Positions 34,641 through 46,682 of a DNA stretch of 64,000 nt are shown piece by piece. Position 1 is the stretch's first letter, and each line of letters begins with the position of its first letter. The translations under genes and the position numbers were made by a program. Source of the DNA: Mesodorylaimus sp. YZB2_4 (Eukaryota > Nematoda > Enoplea > Dorylaimida > Dorylaimidae); NCBI GenBank assembly GCA_030248295.1, contig JASANH010001345.1:1-64000 (forward strand). The letters are read 5' to 3'. The notes under the pieces are model-generated. The model was not told the origin of the DNA. It ran no database searches and worked only from the letters and a program-made list of their open reading frames with translations.

Positions 34641-35319
34641 ACGTGACGTTAGTTAGGCGCTGTAAATGAAATATGTCCGCTTGAATCCTGGCCCAAACAT
34701 AGACAATTGCCGCATCTTTGCAGTATGCCATGGTTTATCAGCTCCTGCTACGTTAGCGCCGACTGATAGAGTTTTCAGTGCCTCCTCTTGAAAAGGAGTC
34801 AGCGTAATTCAAATACTGCATAAAACAAGAGTCCTATAATTTCAATCACTTGATTGGAAAAAAAGTAAAAGTTGCATTTCCTCGATTTGAGGGAGCCTTG
34901 CCAACTATCAAGTTGAACTACTAGATATAAGCGATGATGGTGATTTTTCCTAGGTACAGTACAAAATAAAGCTATGTGCAAAATATTGGACCCCTCTGAC
35001 CAGCTTGTCAGTAGTGGTCAGCGATTAAAGACCTGCAAGTTTTTGAGTTCCTGCGTGATAAAAAGATTGGGTATTGGAAAATATACTGTAGGCTTTTCTA
35101 AATATGGTTTTCAGGTTCCAAGCTTTGGGTTTTGTTCGAACTCTCAGGTTTTGGGTCCTGACATAGCAGAAAAACTTTGAAAAATTAGCATGATTTTGGG
35201 AGCACCAGTGCTGATCAGTCAGACGGGCTCAATATTTTGCACCTAAACGAGTTACAATCGCTGGTTATGTCAAGTTCGACACCGTAAAAGGGCCTTGTGA
35301 ACTGTTAAAGTCTAAATGC

Positions 35320-35525
35320 AGAAGCTTGTCTTAAGCCCGCCCGCCAACGTCCGAGGAAGTCGTGTCCAGTCCAGGATGCCCTCGCGTGGAGGTGCTTCCA
35401 GTGGAGACACGCAGAGGGACGCTGCTGTGTGTGCCGGTCCCCGTACAGCCCTGCTTACAAGGTTTGACTGCTGGTCGGCTAGGCAAAACGGGCTTCGGCC
35501 CACAAAAATTTTAACAATAGAAACC
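35320..35525 (+). mobile_element. SINE-like repeat, family B (5' part missing)
   Basis: Shares GCCGAGGAAGT-like, CGTGGAGGTGCTTCCAGTGG, CGCAGAGGGACGCTG, TGTGTGCCGGTCCCC and GGCCCACAAAAA with 53650-53995. It lacks the tRNA-like head of that copy. Confidence 0.65.
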
Positions 35526-37720
35526 AATAAACGAAGCAAACCTAATACATAGCCTTCACCATAGGCCAAACACATTAGCGCAATCACTGATAATGCGCAG
35601 ATGAAAGCTGCAGGGACAATTTAAAATTTAGGAGCAAAAAATAAAAATTTTAAAAGATACTTGTACTGCTTATATTTATGCTTGCTAAATACAAATTTAT
35701 GTTTATAGATCAATTTCAATATTTTTTTCGCCACCGTTGCTGCATCGGGTCTCGATGTTGGCGAGTCTGACGTAATTAATTTAGGAGGACAGCCTTTTCT
35801 GGACAAACTACCTGATGTACTAGCAAAGTTTTCTTCGAGGCAAATTCTTCTTAATCCCCCCGATTCCGCCCACTATATTTATAGTAGTAGTTAATTTTCC
35901 AGAACTCTTGCAAATTATCAGATTTGGGAAGTAGTACAGAGCTACGTGAGATTATTAGCGCCAAATTTACAACAAAATTTGCTGAAATTCCAGCAAATTG
36001 CGTCGGGTATAAAAAACTTTGAGCCCAGGTAAGAGAAATAATACTAATTAGAATCATTAGCGAGTGCTGAGAGTGACTAAAAAAATTTTCTATATCCAGC
36101 TGAAACACTTTTCTCTTAGGTGGAAAATATGCGTGGATAAAAGTATAAGCTCATTTCGTTTTGCAGTGGGGGCCATGTACGTCAAAAAGAATTTCAGGGA
36201 AGATACTAAACGCGATGTACGACAACCCAGAACTTGTTCACCAGCAAAATATAATCGAGTACGCCTCGTTCCAGGTGGACGCGATGGTCACCAGTATCCG
36301 ACACGAAATGAGAGCCACGATTGACAGCATCGACTGGATGGATGAGGACACAAAACGAAATGCCCATTCGAAATTAATCGAGTTCATTCAACACGTTGCT
36401 TACCCGTCGCCTGAAATTTATAACCAAACTTGGGTTATGCGAGGTTTTGAAAAGGTACAGCAGAGCAGACAGTCGAAACTATATTGCCTCCATTTCTATA
36501 TCACGTGCCTCTCATACTTACAGCACAGAAATGAAACTTGTCAGACCAGAGCCATTTCAGTCCATGCAGCTCTGATAGCAAACAAATAATTTGAATAAGG
36601 ACCAGACATCTGTTTTTGATTCACCTTTTTCTTAAAATTTTCTCAGATCAACATATCTAAAGCGACATTTGAAAACTCAGTTGCGATAAAAAAAGCGGCA
36701 AATAATAAGGTGCTTCGCAATTCTCGAAATCCTGTGAGTCGAACAGAATGGTATCAAGAAATCGCAGCTGTTGGCGCATGGAGTTCACTAGAGCGAGACG
36801 GTATGAGTAAGCAACCTTCTCAGAAGACCTAACAGAGCATGCATAAAACTTCAGCGCTACCTTTCCTGTAGCCTCTAAACTTTCATGACTGTTATAGCCT
36901 TCCCTTCTGCGCCTTACCTGGTACCACCCCGAGGCTCCAGATTATTACAATTATGGGCATATCGGTGCTGTTATGGGGCACGAATTGATACACGGTTTCG
37001 ACGATCAGGGACGCCAATACGATGGCGATGTGAACTTAAACCTTTGGTGGACAAATGACACTCTGTCTGAATTCATCAAAGGAGCCAATTGCTTCGTTGA
37101 ACAATACGGCAATATTACTGAACCCACTACTGGCCAGCGACTGAATGGGAAGAACACTCAAGGCGAGAACATTGCTGACAATGGCGGGCTGAAATTGGCG
37201 TATAAGGTATGCTAGATTTAGACGATGTGCCTTCCTCTTTGGTAACTCAAGCCGGCAAATACTGAATCAAGTAACCTTTTTCGGGTGGGTTTGCACAGTC
37301 CTCATCGTCAGTTGACAGCAATTTCCAACAGCTTGGACGAGACTCCTCGAACAACTTGCTTTTATTTGCTTCCAGGCTTTCAAAACTGGTCGACAAAATC
37401 CGTCAGTCAATGCTTGCAGTCGCAATGCTATTTTGCCCCTGCTGGACAAATATTCACCTGAGCAACTGTTCTTTCTTTCATACGGACAGGTGGGCTGATC
37501 TGCTCATAATCACTCTCACTTAACTTCATCTTTGCAATTTCAGGCCTGGTGTACATTGATGCGAAAAGAAACCTTGGCACAGCGGATCGTCTCTGATGTC
37601 CACTCACCAGCGACCTACGGAGTCAATGTGCCGTCGCAGAACAATGAGCAGTTTGCTGCCGCGTTCAAATGCCCGCTGGGGAGCCCCATGAATCCTGTGA
37701 AGAAGTGCCAAATATGGTAA

Positions 37721-39300
37721 TGGCAGGTGTCGCTGGTGTGGAAATATGATAATCCAGTGATAGTGAAAGTGATAATCCAGATCAGTGATATAAGCGATCC
37801 AAATATGCGCAGCACAGTATATTCAAGTAAATAACGCTTTCTTCTCCATTTGGACCTATCATATCCGTTTTTGTAAATTCTCACAGCATATGTCAGCTTC
37901 GGGTCAACTCCATTGAAATCTTTCCCCCCCCCCCCTAGGTAACGTGTATGGTGTGTGTGTGGCAGCGTATCCAGAAGTACCGGTAAATTCCAAAATCACA
38001 AAGCATTTAGTTGATTCAAGGTACGGTAGGGCTTTTTGATCCAAGGCTACTATTTGGCGGCAAATTAATCGGTTTTAAAGCCATGCTTGAAACATCTCAA
38101 CATAAGGGTATGGGATCTCATCCATTCGTCATTTCCAGTATATTCTGAACTGTTTGTACTCGCGTTGTAGCTACTTGCAAGGGCCAAATTATTGTCGGGT
38201 GCACGCACGCATGTCGAAACGCGTTTTTGCGCTGTCGTCGCATTCGGCCAATTCTTCTTGAAATTTTCAGCGATAACCTAAGTTGATGTCAGCGACATTT
38301 TTATAGAGAATGGTGTGCTATGTCGACCGGTTGTCTTTGTTTTGCTTGCACCGCTTTCATTATGTTTATATCAAATTTTTTCCATATCAATTTGAGAAAT
38401 TCACGAAAAATCTTTGATAAATCCTGAAAACGGGAAATTAAGCCTCGAGATTATATCTGCTTGATGAAGCACATTTTGCTATACAAAATTGTCACTGACA
38501 TCAGCCTAGGTCATAGTAGAGATTTCGAGAAAAATCGATCGAAAGAGGCAGCTCCGAGAATTTTGCATAAAAATGAGCGATTGTGGTGATATCCAGATAA
38601 AACCATTTCGTCCTGTGTTATAAGACACGTTGGGTCTGTCGACACGAATGTTGGACCAGTCAGGGGCGGCTACTTGGTTTTGCTGAGATCAAAGGGGACT
38701 GCGCTTTATGGAGCCCAGTCTATTTTATATATCCTAGACTTTCTCTCTGTCAAATTGGCTACTGTGCAGCCGTTTTCGCTGGGTAACCTTCTGATGTGGA
38801 TCTACGCCATCAGAGAGGATCCTGATTCAAGACCCTCCCGCAAAGACCAAGTCGCCCAGTTTGCGTCGAGTTCTATTTCTGTTTCTGATTGCTTCTTTTG
38901 CTTCTGGCTTGTTGCTACTCCAAGGTTCAAAGAAGAGCCTACCAGATGTTTGGGTGCGTGAAATAAAGGTGCAAAGTCAGAATGATTCACTTACGAAATA
39001 GATTTATCTCGCTGCCTTTTTAGACAGTTGAGTAATCGCGACTACACTGAAAAAATTTGCTGTAATTTGTAAGCCAAAAAGTGTAGTTCGATGCGATTCA
39101 TCAAAAGTTTGTGATCTTTTGTGAACTTTATCACACAGTCAGGCCACCCAAAACTGTCTCGTCGCATCGAAGTATGCTCGAACTAATAGGCATTTCCTTC
39201 TGCCGCCGCAGCGCCATCGGCTGTGCAGTCACCCATGTAAAATAGGTGCACAGTGCGGAACATTTGTGGTGCCCTATTTAAGTCTGCTAATCTCACTACC
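37721..39300. other. Spacer between N2 and N3
   Basis: No gene seen. Contains a poly(C) run at about 37923-37936. From about 39300 the sequence becomes alignable to the region upstream of N2 (31850 on), marking the edge of the duplicated unit. Confidence 0.5.
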
Positions 39301-39688
39301 AGCATTTGGATTTCTTATCTAAGACGATTATGAATCACAAGAAATTGGAGATTTGATAGAAATACCACAACGCTATTTTTATCGGGATAACATTTTGTAG
39401 TGAAATTGCTTGGCTTATCTAACCAGGCGAAAAAAATTCAAAAGTTTTAATCACGCAATCGCTGCGCATAAAAACTAGTGCTCTGGTTTCATCAGCGAAA
39501 TAAATGGCGAGCTGATGAGACAGTGCTGGGTACCCTCCGGCCGTGCCGTGCCGTAGCTGCCGATTAGGATTTTTGTGGCGAATTTGTGTCTACCACGAGA
39601 ATTTTCAGTTCAGAAGTCATTTTTACTTCTAGATTTCTATTTTCTAGGTTACGAGAAGCAATCAACCGAAGCCCAATATCAATCAGAA

Positions 39689-42600
39689 ATGCTCAGTGGC
39701 CTTCCACTATTATTGTTCCAGCTGGAACTCGCCATCAACATGACGAAAGTGATGGACACAACTGTCAATCCTTGTCAAGATTTTTATAATTTCGCCTGTG
39801 GAAATTATAAAACTGTGCATGAGATACCTGACGATAAATCGAGCATTAGCCGATCCACTGAAGCTGCTGATCAAATCAGAATCGAATTAAAAAGTAAGTC
39901 AAAATGCATATAATATAAAACACTAAAATAATCTCTGATTAAGATATAAGTGTGATTGCCGTCTATAATATATACTGTATGTACATTTAAAGGTATATAA
40001 ATATATATGTATGCACTAATTATTTGAGTTACAGTTTTTGTATCCAATGTGTTAAGCATACATGAAAGTTTTCATACTTTATATTTATTATATATATGTA
40101 GCTATACATATTTAAAATACAATACAAGTTTTTTCCCGCTAGAATTTGTAAGAAAGCATATACATGTACAGTATGCATGCAAAAAGGGTTTCACAAGCGC
40201 ATTATAGAAAGGTTTGACGCTTGGTATTCAAAGCTCTATATTTCAGGCCTCCTTGAAGAAGAAACCCATTCAACCGACCGTTACACTGACATGGTCAAGC
40301 ACTTCTATCAGTCTTGCATGAACGAAAATGAGTTAGAGCGGCTAGGATTGGATCCATTGAAGAAACATATTGAACAATACGGGGGCTGGCCAGTGGTCAT
40401 GGGTGACGAGTGGCAAGACAGCAAGTACGACTGGATGGAACTCGACTCAAAGTTTATTTTGTCGGGAGGGACCACTGCGCTTTTATCCATTGGAATCACT
40501 GTTGATTTGAAAGACAGCTCAAAAAAGATATTATCAGTGAGGTCTTGACGTTTTTAAAATAATAAATAGACACCGTTTCTTATTCTTATCAAATAGATAG
40601 ACCAGCCGTCATTAAGTCTGAATAGAGAACAATATTTGGATCAGCAGCACAAGCAAGTATTCGATGCTTATTCCGAATTCATGACATCCAGTGCCATCCA
40701 GCTGGGTAGGTGTTTTCGGGAATGATATCAATTGAGAATTCAGCGAGGAAGGTTTATAGGAGCGTCTGAAAATGCGGCAAAAAAGGAGCTGCAAGACGTG
40801 ATTGACTTGGAGACAGAATTGGCAAAAGTGAGTTGCAGAAACAGAAAATACAATTCAATCCTGTTTTCCTAATTTTTTTCGGATATAGATATTAGTTCGC
40901 GAGGAGGACCGACGAGATTTTAACACATTGAATCGATTAATGACCATTGCAACATTGAAGAAGTTGAATCCGAAGGTACAGTATCATATTTAGTGTTTCT
41001 GCTACAGTGCGCCTCTCGTGTCCATCTCACGGGGGATCGGTTCAGCTCAATCGGTTCGGTTGGTTCCAGGAACCGAACCAAACCGAAAGAGGTGGAAGCG
41101 AAATTTTGGTTCGGTGCACCGAATCGAAATGGTTTCGGTTCCATGGCGCACCAAGCAGCTGGTGTCGCGCAACTTTTTAGCAATGGATACACGAGCCTTT
41201 CCCACGCGCTAGCTGGTCACAGGCAGCGGAACACTGGTAGCGGTGCCAGGTGAAGGGCGATTGCCCTAAATCTGGGGCATTTGTAAGCTATCAGGGCATG
41301 ACATTTTTAGGAAAATCTGAGATTTTCAAGGCATTTTTTGGGCATTCTTAGATATTGGCACTTTGTGTCAGCTCTCTCGACATTGCCGTTGCTCCAAAGG
41401 GTTATTTCCATGATGAGAAGTTGGGTGGAAATCTCGCCGAAGCATTAAAAGTTTTTAGCGCCTTTGAATCCTGAAGTCTTTAAATGCATTATGTCTCGCC
41501 AGCATGCTTTGTGGGGCCAAAATATTACAGATAATGGTCTTAGCTGAGACTAAATTGCACTGGAAAAACCAGTGCTCTCGAACCGATGTAGTCTTGATGT
41601 ACATTGGATGAGTTACCAGAAATAATCATTCAGGCAGGCCTCGATCGTGAGAAACAGGCGCGTTAAACCCCGGGGTTTGTGCCGGGATAGCGTATCGACC
41701 AATAAGAGGAGGAGGCCCGCTAATTTGTTCTTGTACAGTAAATAACGTGGCCTGTAAGGAAACCTAATACAGAACCAACAAAACAGGTCATAATGGACAA
41801 AAATCACTGCTCTTAAAACAGATAAACTGCAAGAGAGCTATTTCTAGCGCGAAAAAATTCAAGCGAAACTTTTGCGTATTTAAGCGTATGGGGGAATCAA
41901 AGGCTTACAGTCGTTTCCGAGTGATAAATACAAGTTTATTTTTAGATAAATTTCAGTACCTTTTTCGACACTGTGGCTGCATCAGGTCTCGATGTTAACT
42001 TTAAGGAATCTGACGTAATTAATTTGGAAGGACAGCCTTTTTTGGACAAACTACCCGATGTGCTGGCCAAGTTTACCTCGAGGTAAATTCGCAAAAATTC
42101 TCTAAAGGTTTTGTCTACTGTATCCAATTTTTTTAATTTTGCAGAACACTTGCAAATTTTCAAATGTGGAAAGTAGTACGGAGCTACTTGTGCTTCTTAG
42201 CACCAAGTTTACGTCAAAATATACTGAAATTCCAGCAAGTTGTGTCAGGTATACAAAGATTTCCGCCCAGGTGAAAGTTTTTTCATACTAATTATCATAA
42301 TCATTAGCGAGCACCGAGTTTTTTCTGTCTGTATAGCTAAAACATGTATTTATCCTTGTCTTACTGTAGGTGGCAAGAATGCGTGGATGAGAGTAACTCC
42401 TATTTTGATCTCCCAGTGGGGGCTATGTACGTCAAGAAATATTTCAGTGAAGATACTAAACGCGATGTACGACAACCCAGAACTTGTTCACCAGCAAAAT
42501 ATAATCGAGTGTGCCTCGTTCCAGGTGGACGCGATGGTCACCAGTATCCGACACGAAATGAGAGCCACGATTGACAGCATCGACTGGATGGATAAGGACA

Positions 42601-44159
42601 CAAAACGAAATGCCCATTCGAAATTATCCAAGTTCATTCAACACGTTGCTTACCCGTCGCCTGAAATTTATAACCAAACTTGGGTTATGCGAGAATATGA
42701 AAAGGTACAGTATAGCAGGCCGTGCAAACCGCACATTCAAGAAAGGTTTGCCTCCGTCTATGCCTCATGTACCTTTCGTAGTTGGTGCACAAAAACAGGA
42801 TTTATTAGCTGAGGGAACCTATTTGAGTGTCCGTGTACTCAAATAGGTTTCTCGTCAGATTTTCTCCTTGCACATTGGATGATAAAATAAGCATGTGTGA
42901 TAAGCAAATGTTAATTCAGGCCATTTCAAAGCCTCATCAACTGAACATGATTAGCTAGCTGTACATATATAATTGTAGCTATACGTATAGCTAAGCTGTA
43001 TATGAACATGATGCAGCTGAAAATAAAAAGCATCAAACCTAGGACGTGCACTGTTTTTAGATCAACATCTCTAAGTCCGCATACTTCGAAAACGTTGTTT
43101 CTTTAAAAAAAACGAGCAACAACATTGTGTTTCGTGAATTCCGAAATCCTGTGAATCGAACAGAATGGACTACAAAGATTGCAGAAGTGAACGCATATTA
43201 TGCGTCATCGATAAACGCTATGAGTAAGTAGTTGACGTAAAAGACATAAGAGAGCGAGCAAATACAAACAAGCCACCAGTTCGGTTGCAAGAGTCGATTT
43301 TCCCTGCAATCATTCATGATTGTTGCAGTCTTCCCAGCCGGAATTCTCCGCCTTACCTGGTATCACCCCGAGGCTCCAGATTATTACAATTATGGGCATA
43401 TCGGTGCTGCTATTGGGCACGAATTGATACACGGTTTCGACGATCAGGGACGCCAATACGATGGCGATGGGAACTTAAACCTTTGGTGGACAAATGACAC
43501 TCTGTCGGAATTCATCAAAGGAGCCAATTGCTTCGTTGAACAATACGGCAATATTACTGAACCCACTACTGGCCAGCGACTGAATGGGAAGAACACTCAA
43601 GGCGAGAACATTGCTGACAATGGCGGGCTGAAATTGGCGTATAAGGTATGCTAGATTTAGACGATGTGCCTTCCTCTTTGGTAACTCAAGCCGGCAAATA
43701 CTGAATCAAGTAACCTTTTTCGGGTGGGTTTGCACAGTCCTCATCGTCAGTTGACAGCAATTTCCAACAGCTTGGACGAGACTCCTCGAACAACTTGCTT
43801 TTATTTGCTTCCAGGCTTTCAAAACTGGTCGACAAAATCCGTCAGTCAATTCTTGCAGTCGCAATGCTATTTTGCCCCTGCTGGACAAATATTCACCTGA
43901 GCAACTGTTCTTTCTTTCATACGGACAGGTGGGCTGATCTGCTCATAATCACTCTCACTTAACTTCATCTTTGCAATTTCAGGCCTGGTGTACATTGATG
44001 CGAAAAGAAACCTTGGCACAGCGGATCCTCTCTGATGTCCACTCACCAGCGACCTACAGAGTCAATGTGCCGTTGCAGAACAATCAGCAGTTTGCTGCCG
44101 CGTTCAAATGCCCGCTCGGGAGCCCCATGAATCCTGTGAAGAAGTGCCAAATATGGTAG
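39689..44159 (+). CDS. M13 (neprilysin-like) zinc metallopeptidase N3
   Basis: Thirteen coding exons: 39689-39893, 40247-40536, 40597-40705, 40760-40827, 40889-40975, 41946-42082, 42145-42270, 42370-42466, 42525-42704, 43061-43223, 43329-43645, 43815-43928, 43983-44159. They total 2070 nt (689 aa). Complete catalytic set: [50 protein letters not shown]...[11 protein letters not shown] and [13 protein letters not shown] are family blocks of the N-terminal domain. Intron 8 is only 58 nt. It is the functional partner of pseudogene N2. A ttttctag acceptor stands 41 nt before the Met, as in N2. No signal peptide or membrane anchor is resolved. Confidence 0.92.
41035..41150. repeat. GGTTCGG/CCGAACC degenerate repeat
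   Basis: Units CGGTTCGGTTGG, GAACCGAACCAAACCG and TTTGGTTCGGTGCACCG occur in N3 intron 5, the same intron that holds related sequence in N1. Confidence 0.55.
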
Positions 44160-46650
44160 TGGCAGAGTCTTGGTTAGGAAAGATCCAGTGGAAATGAATC
44201 GTTGAGATAAATCATCCTAGTAATCCTGTGAAAGAAATAACCCAGATGTTACCGCTTCAAATTTGTATTCGGAAAAAAGTTTCATCTCTGAATTAGCGCA
44301 AGCAAAAATCAATCTCATGGACAACAGTTGTTTTTGATCCTGCACTTATATGAACACCACTGAAATCTTTCGTTTGAGAGGTGATAAGCGATAATTTTTT
44401 AAATGCAGCGGAGAATGTACGCTCGCCTTGGTTCTACATTGAGTTTGGCTATTTACTGGTACCAAATTCACCAGGCTTCTGACCTGAGACATAGGCTGTG
44501 GGCGTAGCCAACCGGGGTTGATAGCGTCTATGCACTGTATTTTCTATTTCTATCATTTTTAAAACTAGAAGTTGGGATTTCGAGATTCAGATGCTGGTGC
44601 AACCAGTGATAGAGGTAGCCTGACTGTGAGTTCAGTTTTTTGCGACCCTTGTGTTGTGTGGTCCGCAAACTAGTACCGCATTACAGCCCCATCCAGAACG
44701 ACAGCGCCATTCCGAATTCATAAATCGCGATGTTTGGAGGGAAATTACGGGGAATGAACGTCTTGCAAATTTTTACACTGGGATTGAGAGATTTATAATT
44801 TACAGAATAACTCATTTCTTAACTGTGCTGCCCATCAATAAAGGAAGTCCACCAAAACTCGCCTTTTTTGACCTTATCAACTTCTCATCCATTTTGTCTC
44901 AACCCGCTTAGCCCACTCCCTCATACCAAATATTCGCTTGAAAAAACTCTGCTCCTATCATCGACCAATCTGGCCCAGCTGATCCGCCCAAACGATGGGT
45001 GGATGGATCGGTTCTCTCAAATCTCAAATTGTTAGTCATGAATCCGAATCCGAAATCTCGCCTTAGGTGCTGGTTAATTCTCCTGTTGCCTTTGGAGTGG
45101 TCAGCAAGGAAATAGACCCAGCTGTTTTGGGCGTGGTGCCGAAGACGTCACATCATCTAGCATTTGATTTCTTGAAGCGAATCAGCAAAATCAGATCAGG
45201 ATTGGGATCCAAGCCGAGGCCAGTTGGTCGGCTTGATCGGTCGATGCATCATTCAGCATTTTCTCTGACATCTCAATGACGCAATGGAAGCACTGGCGGC
45301 ACTGAAATTGTTTTATCTGCCTCAGAAAAGGAGCCAGAAGATCAGAAATTTTTGAAAAACTCGAATATTATCGATGTAATACCCGACTAACGGGTTCAGG
45401 ATCCTCGTTTACACCTGATCGTTGTTCGATAAATCATCAACATATTTACTGTTGATTTCATGTTCAATATTTACTGCTAATAATTTTGCTATTTTTCCAA
45501 GATACATTTGTATTGATGGATATTTGTATTGTATTGATTGTATTGTACATTTGTATTGATGGATTGATTTGTATTGATGGATGGATTATAGATGTATTTC
45601 TGGCCAGTTTTGAAAATTGGACGCCGTGGGCGCCACCCGTCTTCCCTGTGTAGCCTGGACGTCCTGTATGGAGCCCCCACGAATGATCTTGCGATCAGTG
45701 CAAGTCGTCCTTTTTTTCATTCAGTTTATTCTGCTAGTAACTTCTGTAACCGCATGTGCAAAACAATCATTTTTTAAAATCTGATCTTACGGACTCGGCT
45801 CGCAAATCAAAGAAGCTCACTATTTTTAGCTGTGGGGCTTGAATGCACAGTAAGTTGCTGGAGGCCATTGTATTTTACTCTTGCTGGCTTTCTTTCCGTC
45901 GAAGCAGTTGTTTCGTGCATGACAACAGTTTTCCCGTGTAATCATGTCAACCTGAGCCCTAGGGAAGGGGGGGGGGGAACCAGACCCGAGAGCCTCAAGC
46001 CTCCTTAGGCCTTCGGGTGAGTCGTCCATCCTGCGCCGCGATCTGTCGGCTACAGCAGAATGTTACCCTCACCACCCAGTTTCCAGTTTCACAAAGCAAA
46101 TCTTTCTCTGGCAGAATCTTTTCATAGCTACACATCAGAAGAAATATGAGTGCAAAATAAATGTATTTTCCACACTGTGTCCCGCATTACGCGCCCACGA
46201 GCACGAGCCGACTTACATCAGAGTTTAGCAGGAAACTGAGGAGCAGGAACTTACTTTTCAGGTACGAAACCAGTTTCTCTTCCAGGCAATTATAGCCAGT
46301 GAATCAGACCGTCGTCACGCTGCATTGCTCTGGAACAGCATACCTGTTTTACCAGAAACTCACAATAGCATCTCAAAGTGCAATGAACTTGGCTCAACAA
46401 CATTTTCTAGAGCCAAGAGTTTGCGTGAATAGTCACTTAGGCGTACGTTTATTTAGCTTTTCCGGAGCAACAGGAACAGGTTCAGTGTTGTCTCTTCTCT
46501 GTGGCCTCTTTCACGTCGTCGTTGTCGTTCTGGGAACTTTGGACCTTTACTCTGGCTGTGTCTTAGATCAGGAATCGTTTACCATTAGTTTTTTCAAACT
46601 ATTTACAAAAATTTTAGTGTCATTCTCTGTTAACAAAACCCCACTTTTTT
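44160..46650. other. Spacer between N3 and N4
   Basis: No recognised gene. Contains a TTGTATTGATGGA tandem repeat (45505-45590) and a poly(G) run near 45967-45976. An open frame with a hydrophobic stretch (VLSLLCGLFHVVVVVLG, about 46480-46540) runs into N4 exon 1 without a stop and could be an N-terminal anchor, but no paralog supports it. Confidence 0.4.
45505..45590. repeat. Tandem TTGTATTGATGGA repeat
   Basis: Short irregular units of TTGTATTGAT and GATGGAT follow one another for about 85 bases. Confidence 0.75.
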
Positions 46651-46682
46651 CAGGTCAGTTTTATCCTCATCTAAAACCGAAA

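Larger units (their letters stand above)
33873..35708. other. Insert and spacer disrupting N2 exon 5
   Basis: Sequence with no match to the N3 intron. It holds a poly(C) run near 33956-33966, a family A SINE (34482-34640) and a family B SINE-like block (35320-35525). It starts inside N2 exon 5. Confidence 0.6.
32248..37720 (+). pseudogene. M13 peptidase pseudogene N2
   Basis: Exon remnants: 32248-32452, 33160-33454, 33554-33652, 33703-33770, 33831-33872 (cut), 35709-35839, 35903-36028, 36120-36216, 36275-36454, 36647-36806, 36898-37206, 37376-37489, 37544-37720. Lesions against N3: TAA at 32404-32406; exon 2 is 5 nt longer (frameshift); exon 3 lacks 10 nt between CCAG repeats; exon 5 breaks off at about 33872 before 1.8 kb of inserted repeats; the donor after 35839 is GC; exon 11 lacks 8 nt in FPAGIL. 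Key residues are also gone: NAxY reads GAWSS, and YRVNVP reads [15 protein letters not shown] and GENIADNGG remain. Neighbours N1 and N3 are intact. Confidence 0.9.

Noticed and set aside
36217-36274. Coding reading of the 58-nt intron in N2 and N3 ([14 protein letters not shown])
   Set aside because: Looks protein-like, but the flanking M13 blocks join in frame only when it is spliced out, and N1, N4 and N5 have an intron at the same place.
46299-46682. Uninterrupted N-terminal extension of N4 with a membrane segment
   Set aside because: Open without stops, but the acceptor at 46653 and the lack of a similar extension in the paralogs make it doubtful; kept only as a possibility.
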